Source of the DNA: CAVRXQ01 sp963849105 | Lineage (GTDB): Bacteria; Actinomycetota; Acidimicrobiia; Acidimicrobiales; Bog-793 | Assembly (NCBI GenBank): GCA_963849105.1 | Contig: CAWKGD010000003.1 | Coordinates: 682,001-746,000 of the forward strand | DNA: 64,000 nt | Reading direction: 5' to 3' | Shown here: positions 24,784 through 33,323 of the stretch, piece after piece | How positions within the stretch are numbered: the first letter of the stretch is position 1 | How the letters are laid out: each line of letters starts with the position of its first letter | The notes under the pieces: generated by a model | Told to the model about the DNA's origin: nothing | The model's input: only the letters and a program-made list of their open reading frames with translations | Database searches by the model: none | Translations under genes and position numbers: made by a program

Positions 24784-25772
24784 GATCGCGCTGGCCTTGC
24801 CGGCGTCGGTGTCTCGGCCTCCTCGCCGTCCAACGCCCTTTCTCCGGTCAATGCGAGGAAGACGTCGTCGAGGGAGGGCCGGCGGATCCCCAGATCATCG
24901 ACCGGGATGCCAGCTGCCTCGAGACGACGACCTGCCTCAAGCAAAAGGTGCGTGCCTCCGCTCGAAGGCACATTGACGATCTGTCGTTCAACATCGGTGT
25001 GCGACGCCGTTTGGGCGAGCGAAGTGAAAAGCGTCGCGACAGCTTCGAGGTCGTCTGAGTGGGAAACGCGCGCCTCGATGACGTCGCCGCCCAACTGATT
25101 CTTCAATTGCTGGACGGAGCCGGTCGCGATGACCCGACCTTCGTCGAGGACAACGACGCGATGCGCGAGCCGCTCCGCTTCTTCCATGTATTGCGTCGTC
25201 AGCAAGACCGTTGTGCCGTGATCGACGAGTTCTTCGATGTACGACCACAAATCGTTGCGGGTCTTCGGGTCGAGACCGGTGGTCGGCTCGTCGAGGAAAA
25301 CGACGGGTGGCTCGCCCACGAGACTTGCCGCGACGTCGAGCCGTCGGCGCATCCCACCCGAATACCCCTTCACCAGACGGTCGCCCGCTGAGCCGAGACC
25401 GAAGCGCTCGAGTGCTTGCGCGGCTCGGCGCTTGTATTCCCGTCGATCGAGGTGGTACCAGAGACCAACGAGTTCGAGGTTCTCCCTTCCCGTGAGCAGC
25501 TCGTCGACTGCTGCGTACTGCCCTGCAAGGCCAATCAGCGATCGGACGGTCGCGGGTGCCTCGACGACGTCGTGACCCTCGACGAGCGCGCGCCCGGAAT
25601 CGGGTCGCAGAAGAGTCGAAAGGACCCGGATCAGTGTTGTCTTGCCGGCTCCGTTCGGACCGAGGAGACCGAGGACCTTTCCGGTTTCCGCGCCGAGATC
25701 GACGTGATCGAGCGCGAGCGTCTCACCGAAGCGCTTCGTGACTTGTTCGACTTCGACCGCGTTCGGCGGCAC
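24780..25772 (-). CDS. ABC transporter ATP-binding protein (DrrA-like)
   Basis: A 330-residue ATPase of the daunorubicin-resistance group. It shows Walker A GPNGAGKTT, the Q-loop region GLAGQYAAVDELLTGRENL, signature YSGGMRRRLD, Walker B VVFLDEPTTGLDP and TTQYMEEAE, a pattern typical of DrrA. The C-terminal about 100 residues form the family's regulatory extension (RRPSLDDVFLALTG). It starts with GTG at 25772. It is translationally coupled to the permease gene and divergent from the acetyltransferase gene, 110 bp away. Confidence 0.92.
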   Translation of the reverse strand: MPPNAVEVEQVTKRFGETLALDHVDLGAETGKVLGLLGPNGAGKTTLIRVLSTLLRPDSGRALVEGHDVVEAPATVRSLIGLAGQYAAVDELLTGRENLELVGLWYHLDRREYKRRAAQALERFGLGSAGDRLVKGYSGGMRRRLDVAASLVGEPPVVFLDEPTTGLDPKTRNDLWSYIEELVDHGTTVLLTTQYMEEAERLAHRVVVLDEGRVIATGSVQQLKNQLGGDVIEARVSHSDDLEAVATLFTSLAQTASHTDVERQIVNVPSSGGTHLLLEAGRRLEAAGIPVDDLGIRRPSLDDVFLALTGERALDGEEAETPTPARPARS

Positions 25773-25882
25773 CGGCGTCTCCTCGATCGGTCTGCGCGCA
25801 CGGTACGCGCCGAGGCGTACGGCGTCCCGGGTCCTTCGTCACGGTAGCGGTCCTGATTGCGTGGTCCTGGCATGCTCTTGGT

Positions 25883-26332
25883 GTGGATGGCGATTCGATT
25901 TCGATCCGACGGCTCGAGGCGCGCGACGAGAGCAGCTGGCGCGTCCTTTGGCAGGGGTACCTCGACTTTTACCGTGAGACGGTTTCTGAGGAGATCACGA
26001 AGGCAACGTTCTTGCGACTGTGCGACGGGAGCGGTGGTCTCGTCGGCTTTGTCGCCGTGGATGGAAAAGAGGGGCCGATTGGCATCGTTCACCTCGTCTT
26101 CCACTCGTCGACGTGGTTCACGAGACCGGCCTGTTATATGGAGGACCTCTTCGTCGCCCGAGGAGCCCGCGGATTCGACGTTGCCCGTCGGCTCATCGAG
26201 ACGGTGTACGCGGAAGCCGACCGCCGGGGTGCGGAGAAGGTGTACTGGCACACCCAGGAATACAACGCGCCCGCTTGCTCGCTTTACGACACGCTCGCCC
26301 GACGTGTTTCGTTCGTCGTCTACGAGCGCTGA
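25883..26332 (+). CDS. GNAT-family N-acetyltransferase
   Basis: A 149-residue acetyltransferase starting with GTG. The GNAT fold is seen from ISIRRLEARDESSWRVLW, the central strand CYMEDLFVARGARGFDVARR (the acetyl-CoA pyrophosphate loop, with a modified G-x-G pattern) and VYWHTQEYNAPACSLYDTL, typical of the last helix. Substrate unknown. It lies next to the putrescine-utilisation island and is convergent with its last gene, so acetylation of a polyamine is an attractive but unproven idea. Confidence 0.82.
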   Translation: MDGDSISIRRLEARDESSWRVLWQGYLDFYRETVSEEITKATFLRLCDGSGGLVGFVAVDGKEGPIGIVHLVFHSSTWFTRPACYMEDLFVARGARGFDVARRLIETVYAEADRRGAEKVYWHTQEYNAPACSLYDTLARRVSFVVYER

Positions 26333-26344
26333 GCGACGCTCGCG

Positions 26345-27721
26345 TCAGGACTGCAGAAGGTTCTCGACGAAAGCGGCACGCCGAGCCGGGCGCCCGGTGC
26401 GTTCCTCGACGTGATCGCCGGTTCGCATCGAGATGATGCCCAAGTTGACACCGATGTAGCGCATTGGTTCGGGCTCCCACCGGCGACTCCGGTGGTTGAC
26501 CCAAGGGAAATGGGTGAGCTCCGAGTCGCGACCGGAGATGAGATCAGCGAGCGTTCGGCCAGCGAGATTTGAAGCGGCGACGCCATACCCGACGTAGCCG
26601 CCGGCCGAAGCGAGACCAGAAGTGGCGTCGAAGGCCACGGAGGGGTACCAGTCGCGCGGCACACCGATCGGTCCGCCCCAGCGGTGGGTGATGGCGACGC
26701 CGTCGAGCTGCGGGAAAAGGTCGACGATCGAACGACGAAGCGCCTCGTGCACGTCGTCGTCCCGGTCGTAGCTGGAAGCGATGCGCGAGCCGTAGTGGTA
26801 CGGCGCCCCGCGTCCACCGAACGCCAGGCGGCCATCGCTCGTGCGCTGCCCGTAAATGAACAGATGCCGGTAGTCGCTGAACGTTTCCCGGTGCGCAAGC
26901 CCGATCTCTTCCCACGCTGACTCGGGGAGCGGCTCGGTCGCCAGCATGAGCGAGTAGATGGGGATGATCGCCCGCGCCGCGCCCGGCAGGGTCGAGGTGT
27001 ACCCCTCGGTTGCGCGCACGACAGTCTTCGCGCGCACCGTGCACCGTCCGCAGTGGAGCACGTGCGGAAAGATCTCGTCGACCTTCGTCTTCTCGAATAT
27101 CCTCGCTCCCTGCCGTTCGACGGCCTTCGCGAGGCCGCGCACGAGGCGCGCCGGGTGCAACGACGCGCAGTGCGGCGTGTACGTCGCGCCGACGGCGTGC
27201 GACGCGTCGAGAATCGCCCGCGCCGCTTTCTCTCCGAGCAGCGCGAAGTCCTCCTCGCCGACACCGGCCGCGCGTGCTTCGTCGACCTCGGCGCTGGCGC
27301 GCGCGAACTGCACTTCGTTGCGGGCGACGTCGATCGTCCCGCCTTTCGCAAACGCGCATTCGATGCCTTCTCGCGCGGCAACAACCCTGACCTCATCCAC
27401 GGTCGTCTCCATCGCCTTGCGCAGGCGCGTCGTCGCGTCGAGCCCGGAAGAGTTCGCGATGCGCGACCAGGTCGCGGCGAGCTTCCCCGAGCACCATCCG
27501 CCGTTGCGGCCCGAGGCGCCGTAGCCGCAAATCTCCCGCTCGAGGATCGCCACCGACAAGCTGGGATCGGCGTCGTGGAGGTAGTACGCCGTCCACAGTC
27601 CGGTGTATCCGCCTCCGACGACGGCAACGTCGACTTCGAGGTCGTGATCGAGCGCCGGGCGCGGCACAACGGGCTCTAGTAGCGAGTCGAACCAGAGCGA
27701 GAGCCCCTCGTACGTGCTCAT
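26345..27721 (-). CDS. puuB: FAD-dependent amine oxidase, gamma-glutamylputrescine oxidase-like (DAO family)
   Basis: A 458-residue FAD oxidoreductase. The Rossmann dinucleotide motif VVGGGYTGLWTAYYL is at residues 34-48, and the DAO-family GASGRNGGWCSG follows. Later segments HRWGGPIGVPRDWYPSV and GGYVGYGVAASNLAGRTLADL close the FAD domain. This arrangement fits PuuB, which oxidises gamma-glutamylputrescine to the aldehyde with release of ammonia and peroxide. Related enzymes oxidise glycine or other amines, so the substrate is inferred from the neighbouring Puu-type genes. It lies 19 bp after the aminotransferase gene, in one operon. Confidence 0.82.
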   Translation of the reverse strand: MSTYEGLSLWFDSLLEPVVPRPALDHDLEVDVAVVGGGYTGLWTAYYLHDADPSLSVAILEREICGYGASGRNGGWCSGKLAATWSRIANSSGLDATTRLRKAMETTVDEVRVVAAREGIECAFAKGGTIDVARNEVQFARASAEVDEARAAGVGEEDFALLGEKAARAILDASHAVGATYTPHCASLHPARLVRGLAKAVERQGARIFEKTKVDEIFPHVLHCGRCTVRAKTVVRATEGYTSTLPGAARAIIPIYSLMLATEPLPESAWEEIGLAHRETFSDYRHLFIYGQRTSDGRLAFGGRGAPYHYGSRIASSYDRDDDVHEALRRSIVDLFPQLDGVAITHRWGGPIGVPRDWYPSVAFDATSGLASAGGYVGYGVAASNLAGRTLADLISGRDSELTHFPWVNHRSRRWEPEPMRYIGVNLGIISMRTGDHVEERTGRPARRAAFVENLLQS

Positions 27722-27740
27722 GCCGGTTGAGCTGGGCGCG

Positions 27741-29114
27741 TCAGAGTCGGTCCCAGGCCTCCTCGAGCGTGGTCCGGAGGATGTCGGTCATCTCTCGGAA
27801 TTGCTCTGGTCCGCAGACGAGCGGAGGAGCGAGTTGGATGACAGGATCCCCGCGGTCGTCAGCGCGACAGATCAGACCGCTCTCGAAAAGATGCGGGGAC
27901 AGGAACTCGCGCAAGAGCCATTCCGACTCGTGTTCGTTGAACGTCGCTTTCGTTGCCTTGTCCTTCACGAGTTCGATTCCCCAGAAGTAGCCCGCACCTC
28001 GGACGTCTCCGACAATCGGCAGGTCGGACAGCGAGTCGAGTGCAGTGCGGAAACCCGCCTCGTTCTCGCGCACGTGCCGACAGAGGTCTTCGCGAGCGAA
28101 GACGTCGAGGTTTGCGATTCCGACCGCGCTGGAGACCGGGTGGCCGGCGAAGGTGATGCCGTGGAGGAAGCTTGTCTTTGCCGAAAGGAAAGGCTCGACC
28201 AGGCGGTCGCTCGCCACCATCGCACCGAGCGGCGCGTAACCACTCGTGACTCCTTTCGCGATCGTGATGATGTCGGGCTGGTAGCCGTATCGTTCGGCGC
28301 CGAAGTAGTAACCGAGGCGACCCCAAGCGCAGATCACCTCGTCGGAAACGAACAAGACGCCGTGGCGGTCACAGATCTCGCGGACACGCTGGAAGTATCC
28401 CGGCAGCGCGGTGAAGCAGCCACCCGAGTTCTGCACCGGCTCGAGGATCACCATCGCCACCGTTTCGGGTCCTTCCCGAAGGATCGCCCGCTCGATCTCG
28501 TCTGCCGCCCAGAGGCCGAACGCCTCTTCGTCGTCCCCGTGCTCGGGAGCGCGGTAAAAGTTCGTGTTCGGTGCCTTGATTGCGCCGGGAACGAGCGGTT
28601 CGAACGGTGTCTTGATCGCGGGCACACCGGTGAGGGAGAGCGCGCCCATCGTGGTGCCGTGGTACGCGATGAAGCGGCTGACGGCTTTTGTACGCTCGGG
28701 TTCGCCGGTCAACTTGAAGTACTGACGCGCGAGCTTCCACGCCGACTCGACTGCTTCGGACCCTCCGGTCGTGAAGAAGACCCGGTTCAGATCTCCCGGC
28801 GTGAGCGCGGCGATGCGCTCGGCAAGCTCGATCGCCGCCGGGTGGGCGTAGGTCCACAGCGGGAAGTAACCGAGGTCTTCCGCCTGCTTCGTCCCCGCCT
28901 GCGCGAGCTCCGTGCGGCCATGGCCGGCCTGGACGGTGAACAGGCCCGAGAGCCCGTCCAAGTACCGCTTGCCGTGCTGGTCCCAGACGTACGGCCCGTC
29001 GCCGCGCACCATGATCGGGATGTCCTTGCGCTCGTACGCGCCGAGCCTCGTGAAGTGCATCCACAGGTGGCGTCGCGCCACCCGCTGCAACTCGGCGTTC
29101 GTCGGCAGACTCAT
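27741..29114 (-). CDS. Class III aminotransferase (putrescine/GABA or omega-amino acid type)
   Basis: A PLP aminotransferase of 457 residues. The fold-type I class III signature is clear: GGSEAVESAWKLARQYF, AYHGTTMGALSLTG, FVSDEVICAWGRLG and the PLP lysine in ITIAKGVTSGYAPLGAM. Start ATG 29114 has GGGGG about 6 nt upstream. In the Puu context it could play the PuuE role (GABA to succinic semialdehyde) or transaminate putrescine directly; taurine-pyruvate and beta-alanine-pyruvate enzymes look alike. It begins an operon with puuB and is divergent from the ribbon-helix-helix-like gene, with three tandem repeats between. Confidence 0.85.
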   Translation of the reverse strand: MSLPTNAELQRVARRHLWMHFTRLGAYERKDIPIMVRGDGPYVWDQHGKRYLDGLSGLFTVQAGHGRTELAQAGTKQAEDLGYFPLWTYAHPAAIELAERIAALTPGDLNRVFFTTGGSEAVESAWKLARQYFKLTGEPERTKAVSRFIAYHGTTMGALSLTGVPAIKTPFEPLVPGAIKAPNTNFYRAPEHGDDEEAFGLWAADEIERAILREGPETVAMVILEPVQNSGGCFTALPGYFQRVREICDRHGVLFVSDEVICAWGRLGYYFGAERYGYQPDIITIAKGVTSGYAPLGAMVASDRLVEPFLSAKTSFLHGITFAGHPVSSAVGIANLDVFAREDLCRHVRENEAGFRTALDSLSDLPIVGDVRGAGYFWGIELVKDKATKATFNEHESEWLLREFLSPHLFESGLICRADDRGDPVIQLAPPLVCGPEQFREMTDILRTTLEEAWDRL

Positions 29115-29202
29115 TCGAAACCCCCAAAGCGTCCTGGCGCCCCTCCACCGTAGACCTTTTTCCTGGTGGGGGGCCTGCAAAGCCAGTCTGTATGACTTGC
29201 CG

Positions 29203-29226
29203 AGTAATTATGTAATCTTGTAATCA
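29203..29226. repeat. Three tandem 8-bp repeats, candidate operator
   Basis: AGTAATTA, TGTAATCT and TGTAATCA follow one another without spacing and end on the A of the ATG at 29226. The shared core is GTAAT every 8 bp. TAATCT (29213-29218) inside them lies 7 nt before the start codon and could be the -10 element of a leaderless promoter, so a protein bound here would block transcription. Confidence 0.7.
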
Positions 29227-29843
29227 TGAGAAATCACCATTGGCATGGAGAAGAGGGCCACCGGGGCAGAGGCCCGCGTGGCCGGAGAGGCTTCCGCGGC
29301 GGCTTCGACCGGCGGGGCAGGCCGCAGACGACGCCGGAGGAGCGCGCCGAGATCGCGGCGTGGTTCAAGGGAAGCCTTGTCGACGGCTGGTTCGCCGGCG
29401 ACCCGAGCTTCGAGATCGACGACTACGAGATCCTCGTCGTCGGGACCCTCGACGCCGACGACCTCGGCGCTACGTCGGAGCAGAAATCAATCGCGGAGTC
29501 GGCGCGCATCGACACGTTCCGCCGCGACAGCCGTGACCGGCGCGTCGAGGTCGCCGGCAGAGCGGAGGAACGGTTCGGGCGGGCGGTGTCGTGGGGGGCA
29601 ACGGTCGGCGAAACGACCGAATTGTTCACGACGGCGAGTGTGCCGTTCATGACCCGGCTCGGCATCCGGCATCGCCGAATCCTCGACACCCTCGTCGAAG
29701 CGGGCGTCGCCCGTAGCCGATCGGAAGCGCTCGCGTGGTGCGTCGAGCTCGTCGGTCAACACGAGCAGGAATGGCTCGCGCAGTTGCGTGATGCCCTCGA
29801 CGCGGTGGGACGCGCCCGGGAGCAGGGACCGGCGACTTTTTAG
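29226..29843 (+). CDS. Uncharacterised protein with ribbon-helix-helix-like C-terminal region
   Basis: A 205-residue protein I do not recognise as a named family. The first 38 residues are rich in His, Gly and Arg, a possible metal- or nucleic-acid-binding tail. The middle (about 39-120) is acidic and mixed. The last 60 residues read as two amphipathic helices, with RILDTLVEAGVARSRSEALA resembling the second half of CopG/ParD ribbon-helix-helix proteins. Its start codon abuts three 8-bp tandem repeats, the kind of site such proteins bind, so autoregulation is plausible. It lies inside the polyamine island, divergent from the aminotransferase and 8 bp from the convergent MarR gene. Confidence 0.6.
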   Translation: MRNHHWHGEEGHRGRGPRGRRGFRGGFDRRGRPQTTPEERAEIAAWFKGSLVDGWFAGDPSFEIDDYEILVVGTLDADDLGATSEQKSIAESARIDTFRRDSRDRRVEVAGRAEERFGRAVSWGATVGETTELFTTASVPFMTRLGIRHRRILDTLVEAGVARSRSEALAWCVELVGQHEQEWLAQLRDALDAVGRAREQGPATF

Positions 29844-29851
29844 TCGCGAAC

Positions 29852-30265
29852 TCAGCGGCGACCGTTCTTTGAGCGGCCGTGGTCGGACGTTGACTTCGCG
29901 TTCGCCTTTTCGATCACCCGGGCGATGTTGTCGAGACGAGCGAGCTCGTTTCGGTGCTGCGCGGCGAGCGCAGCGAGAACGCTTCGACCGGTCGGAGTGA
30001 GCCGCAGCCGCACCACGCGCCGGTCGTCGTCGTCGGTCCGCCGCGTGACGAGACCCGCCATCGCGGCGCGGTCGACGAGTCCGACGGTGCTGTTGTGGCG
30101 AAGTCCGAGGTAGTGCGCGACGTCTCCGACGGTCGGGCCGCGCCGGTCGGGATGACCGCGCACAGCGACCAGCAGTTCGTGTTGGATCGGGGTGACGCCG
30201 GCGGCGATCGCCGCATGGTCGCGGTCACGAAGGAAGGTGCGTAGCGCCGTCCAGCGCGCGAGCAA
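29852..30265 (-). CDS. MarR-family transcriptional regulator
   Basis: A winged helix-turn-helix repressor of the MarR type: GVTPIQHELLVAV, VGDVAHYLGLRHNSTVGLVD as recognition region, GLVTRRTDDDDRRVVRLRLT as the wing and a C-terminal dimerisation helix. The only conventional start in the frame is TTG at 30265. However, sequence similar to other MarR N-termini (KRLNDAHYQALL) continues upstream without any ATG, GTG or TTG, so the true start may be a rare codon (ATC near 30331, 5 nt after TAAAAT) or be hidden by an error. It lies downstream of puuD and upstream of the aminotransferase operon and is a candidate regulator of the polyamine genes. Confidence 0.8.
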   Translation of the reverse strand: MLARWTALRTFLRDRDHAAIAAGVTPIQHELLVAVRGHPDRRGPTVGDVAHYLGLRHNSTVGLVDRAAMAGLVTRRTDDDDRRVVRLRLTPTGRSVLAALAAQHRNELARLDNIARVIEKANAKSTSDHGRSKNGRR

Positions 30266-30336
30266 CGCTTGGTAGTGCGCGTCGTTGAGGCGTTTGGGAG
30301 ATGTCTCGGCGAGGCTTCGCGCAGGGCTGATGAGGG

Positions 30337-30376
30337 ATTTTACCGCAATCCGTCACTCACTGTGCAACTGATTGCA
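30337..30376 (-). promoter_or_regulatory. Putative promoter and palindromic operator of the MarR gene
   Basis: On the minus strand TTGCAC (30367-30362) and TAAAAT (30342-30337) could form a promoter, though the 19-nt spacing is long. TGCAA-CTGA-TTGCA (30363-30376), a perfect 5-4-5 palindrome, overlaps the -35 position, where a MarR dimer could act as repressor of its own gene. Confidence 0.4.
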
Positions 30377-30397
30377 GCGTTTGACGGTTCGCGACGC

Positions 30398-31120
30398 TCA
30401 CACAGCCGCTTGGGCGCGGCGTCGCGCCGCGTCGACGAGGGCGGCGAACAAAGAGAGATCCTCGCCGACCTCTGGGTGCCACTGGACTCCGATCAGATAG
30501 TCGAGCTCGGGATCCTCGATCGCTTCGATCGTGCCGTCGTCGGCGTGGGCGACGACGCGCAGACCCTTGCCGAGCTGCGCGATCGCTTGGTGATGATGGC
30601 TCGCGGTCTGCACGTCGCGGCCGGCGAGGATCCTGGCGAGGCGGCTTCCTTTTTCGACCTCCACGCCATGCCAGGCGTATTCACCGGCCTTCGGCGAGTG
30701 TCCAGAGTGTCCGACGACGTCGGGGAGGTGTTGGTGGAGCGTGCCACCGCGCGCGACGTTCAGCACCTGAAGCCCCCGACAGATGGCGAGCGTCGGAGTG
30801 TCCGATCCGCTCGCAGCCTCAACCAGGGCGAGCTCGAACTCGTCGCGTTCGGGGCGCGGGGTCTGGGTGTTCTCGTGTGGCTCTGCGTCGTAGCGGCTCG
30901 GATCGACGTCGGGGCCGCCCGACATAACGACCGCGTCGACGTGCGCCAGCAAGTCTGCGACGCCTGCTGAGTGGATCGGCAGCACCATCGGCGCGCCGCC
31001 CGCGCGTTCGACGGCGTGGACGTAGGTCGACGGCACGAGAACGGCGGGTTCTGACCACGGACCCCAGCGGGCGTCTTCCTCGTACGCGGTGATGCCGACG
31101 ACCGGGCGCATACTGGTCAT
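30398..31120 (-). CDS. puuD: Gamma-glutamyl-gamma-aminobutyrate hydrolase family protein
   Basis: A class I glutamine amidotransferase-like hydrolase of about 240 residues (E. coli PuuD has 254). The nucleophile is Cys114 in TLAICRGLQVLNVA, the histidine is in IGVQWHPE, and SGGPDVDPSRYD and ASHHHQAI are PuuD-type landmarks. It releases GABA and glutamate from gamma-Glu-GABA, the last step of the glutamylated branch. ATG 31120 is used; ATG 31111 is in frame. It follows the SDR gene by 7 bp, in the permease-puuA-aldH operon. Confidence 0.88.
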   Translation of the reverse strand: MTSMRPVVGITAYEEDARWGPWSEPAVLVPSTYVHAVERAGGAPMVLPIHSAGVADLLAHVDAVVMSGGPDVDPSRYDAEPHENTQTPRPERDEFELALVEAASGSDTPTLAICRGLQVLNVARGGTLHQHLPDVVGHSGHSPKAGEYAWHGVEVEKGSRLARILAGRDVQTASHHHQAIAQLGKGLRVVAHADDGTIEAIEDPELDYLIGVQWHPEVGEDLSLFAALVDAARRRAQAAV

Positions 31121-31127
31121 TCTGACG

Positions 31128-31895
31128 TCACTCGGGCGTGACGTACGCGGCATGGACGCCGCCGTCGACCATGAACGACGTCGCGGTGATGAACGACGCG
31201 TCGTCCGACGCGAGGAAGCACGCTGCGGCAGCGATCTCCGCGGGCTCGGCGAAGCGCCCCATCGGCACGTGGACAAGGCGGCGGCGCGCCCGCTCCGGAT
31301 CCTTTGCGAACAGCTCCTGCAACAAAGGCGTGTTCACCGGCCCGGGACAGAGCGCGTTCACGCGGACGCCCTGTCGGGCGAATTGCACACCGAGCTCGCG
31401 CGACATGGCGAGCACCCCGCCTTTCGACGCCGTGTAGGAGATCTGTGAGGTCGCCGCGCCCAGGACCGCGACGAACGACGCCGTGTTGATGACCGATCCA
31501 CCACCGTGGGTCAACAGACGGTCGATTCCGAGCTTGCAACACCAGTAGACGCTCGTCAGGTTGACCTCCTGCACGTGTCGCCAGGCGTCGATCCCGGTGG
31601 TGAGGATCGAATCGTCGTCTGGTGGGGAGATCCCGGCGTTGTTGAAGCAGACGTCGAGGCTCCCGAAGCGTTCGATCGCGGCGTCGTACATCGTCGCGAC
31701 ATCGTCGGGATTCGTGACATCCGCGTGGACGTACAGTCCGTCGATCTCGGCGGCGAGTTGCGATCCTTGATCATCGGTGAGATCGGCGACGACGACTCGG
31801 GCTCCCTCGGACGCGAAGCGGCGCGCGCTCGCTCGGCCGATCCCGCTCGCGGCTCCGGTGATCACGGCGACTTTTCCTTCGAGGCGTCCAGACAC
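31128..31895 (-). CDS. Short-chain dehydrogenase/reductase
   Basis: A classical SDR of about 255 residues. The NAD(P) motif is TGAASGIGRA near residue 17; DVTNPDD and NNAG follow, and the catalytic Ser-Tyr-Lys set is seen in NTASFVAV and YTASKGG. GTG 31895 is chosen because AAGGAG lies 6 nt upstream and gives the usual N-terminus SGRLEGKVAVITG; an ATG at 31913 is six codons longer. The ADLTDD at the end of the second strand suggests NAD rather than NADP. In the polyamine operon it might act on succinic semialdehyde/4-hydroxybutyrate or an aldehyde intermediate; this is inference. Confidence 0.85.
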   Translation of the reverse strand: MSGRLEGKVAVITGAASGIGRASARRFASEGARVVVADLTDDQGSQLAAEIDGLYVHADVTNPDDVATMYDAAIERFGSLDVCFNNAGISPPDDDSILTTGIDAWRHVQEVNLTSVYWCCKLGIDRLLTHGGGSVINTASFVAVLGAATSQISYTASKGGVLAMSRELGVQFARQGVRVNALCPGPVNTPLLQELFAKDPERARRRLVHVPMGRFAEPAEIAAAACFLASDDASFITATSFMVDGGVHAAYVTPE

Positions 31896-31955
31896 GGTGT
31901 GCTCCTTCGTCATTCGAGGTCGAATTCCGCGCCCTTCGTGGAGGGCGGGATTCGG

Positions 31956-33323
31956 CTATTCGGTCGTCGAGATGAAGACGTTCTTCACGTCGCTGAACGC
32001 ATCGAGCGCGTCGGGGCCGAGTTCGCGGCCGATGCCGGACTGCTTGAACCCGCCGAACGGCGTCGAGTAGCGCACCGAAGAGTGTGAGTTCACCGAGAGG
32101 TTGCCCGATTCGACCCCACGGGCGACGCGCAGCGCGCGACCGACGTCGCGGGTCCAGATCGAGCCGGACAGCCCGTACTCGGTGTTGTTCGCGATGCGGA
32201 TCGCGTCGGATTCGTCCTCGAACGGGACCACCGCGACCACCGGTCCGAAGATCTCCTCGCGCACCTGTCGTGCGTCCTCGGCGATCGGCGCGAGCACGGT
32301 CGGCGGGTACCAGAACCCGGGTCCGCCGGGCACGGAGCCGCGGAAAGCGACCGGAGCGTCCGGAGGGACAAAGGAGGACACCATCTCGCGATGCGCAGCC
32401 GAGATCAACGGCCCCATCTCGCTTTCGTCCTCGGTCGGCGCGAGGACGCGCACCGCTCTCACCGCTGGCTCGAAGAGTTCCATGAAGCGCTCGTAAACCG
32501 ACGCTTGGACGAGGATCCGCGAGCGCGAGCAGCAGTCCTGACCGGCGTTGTCGAACACCGCGTACGGGGCGCTCTGCGCAGCGCGCTCGAGATCGGCGTC
32601 CGAAAAGACGATGTTCGCCGACTTGCCGCCGAGTTCGAGCGTGACCCTTTTCACCTGGTTCGCGCAGCCGGCCATGATCTGTCGTCCGATCTCGGTCGAA
32701 CCGGTGAAGCAGACCTTGCGCACGAGCGCGTTCTCGACGAATCGCCAACCGACCTCGCGGCCCGAGCCGGTGAGAACCTGGAACACGTCCTCGGGGATGC
32801 CCGCTTCGTGGGCGAGCTCGGCGAGCTTCAACGCGCTGAGCGGCGTGAGTTCGGCGGGTTTCACGACGACGGTGTTGCCCGCTGCCAGCGCTGGTGCGAA
32901 GCCCCACGTGGCGATGAGCATCGGGAAATTCCAGGGCGCGATGACGCCGACGACACCTAGTGGCTCGTGGAAGGTGACGTCGACGCCCCCCGCGACCGGG
33001 ATCTGCTGGCCTGAATGTCTTTCTGGCGCCGCCGCGTAGTAGGTGATCACGTCGCGGACGGTGCCGGCTTCCCAACGCGCGTTCGAGATCGTGTGGCCGG
33101 CGTTCTGCACCTCGAGCATTGCGAGTTCGTCTGAGGCGGCATCGACGCGCTCCGCGAACCGGCGCAAAAGCCGCGCCCGATCTGCCGGTGCGACCTCCCG
33201 CCAAGCGGGGAAGGCGGCGTGCGCGCGAACGATCGCCGCGTCCGCCTCGGTGGCGCTGAGTTCGGGCACGGTCGTGATCGTCGTTGCGGTCGCCGGATTG
33301 ACGACCGTGAAGGTTCCGCTCAA
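31956..33323 (-). CDS. puuC: NAD(P)-dependent aldehyde dehydrogenase, gamma-glutamyl-gamma-aminobutyraldehyde type
   Basis: An aldehyde dehydrogenase of 455 residues. The family motifs are APWNFPML, VVKPAELTPL, GSTEIGRQI, the catalytic glutamate in LELGGKS, the catalytic cysteine in FDNAGQDCCSRSR and EEIFGPVVAV. The start is taken as TTG 33323, which forms a TTGA overlap with the glutamine synthetase stop and gives the common N-terminus SGTFTVVNPAT; a TTG at 33353 is possible. In this operon it most likely oxidises gamma-glutamyl-gamma-aminobutyraldehyde to gamma-Glu-GABA (PuuC role). Betaine or succinic semialdehyde dehydrogenase activity cannot be excluded. Confidence 0.87.
   Translation of the reverse strand: MSGTFTVVNPATATTITTVPELSATEADAAIVRAHAAFPAWREVAPADRARLLRRFAERVDAASDELAMLEVQNAGHTISNARWEAGTVRDVITYYAAAPERHSGQQIPVAGGVDVTFHEPLGVVGVIAPWNFPMLIATWGFAPALAAGNTVVVKPAELTPLSALKLAELAHEAGIPEDVFQVLTGSGREVGWRFVENALVRKVCFTGSTEIGRQIMAGCANQVKRVTLELGGKSANIVFSDADLERAAQSAPYAVFDNAGQDCCSRSRILVQASVYERFMELFEPAVRAVRVLAPTEDESEMGPLISAAHREMVSSFVPPDAPVAFRGSVPGGPGFWYPPTVLAPIAEDARQVREEIFGPVVAVVPFEDESDAIRIANNTEYGLSGSIWTRDVGRALRVARGVESGNLSVNSHSSVRYSTPFGGFKQSGIGRELGPDALDAFSDVKNVFISTTE

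Noticed and set aside
26193..27669. Alternative frames in and around the FAD oxidase gene
   Set aside because: Only the 26345-27721 frame carries the FAD-binding and DAO motifs; the others are compositional shadows.
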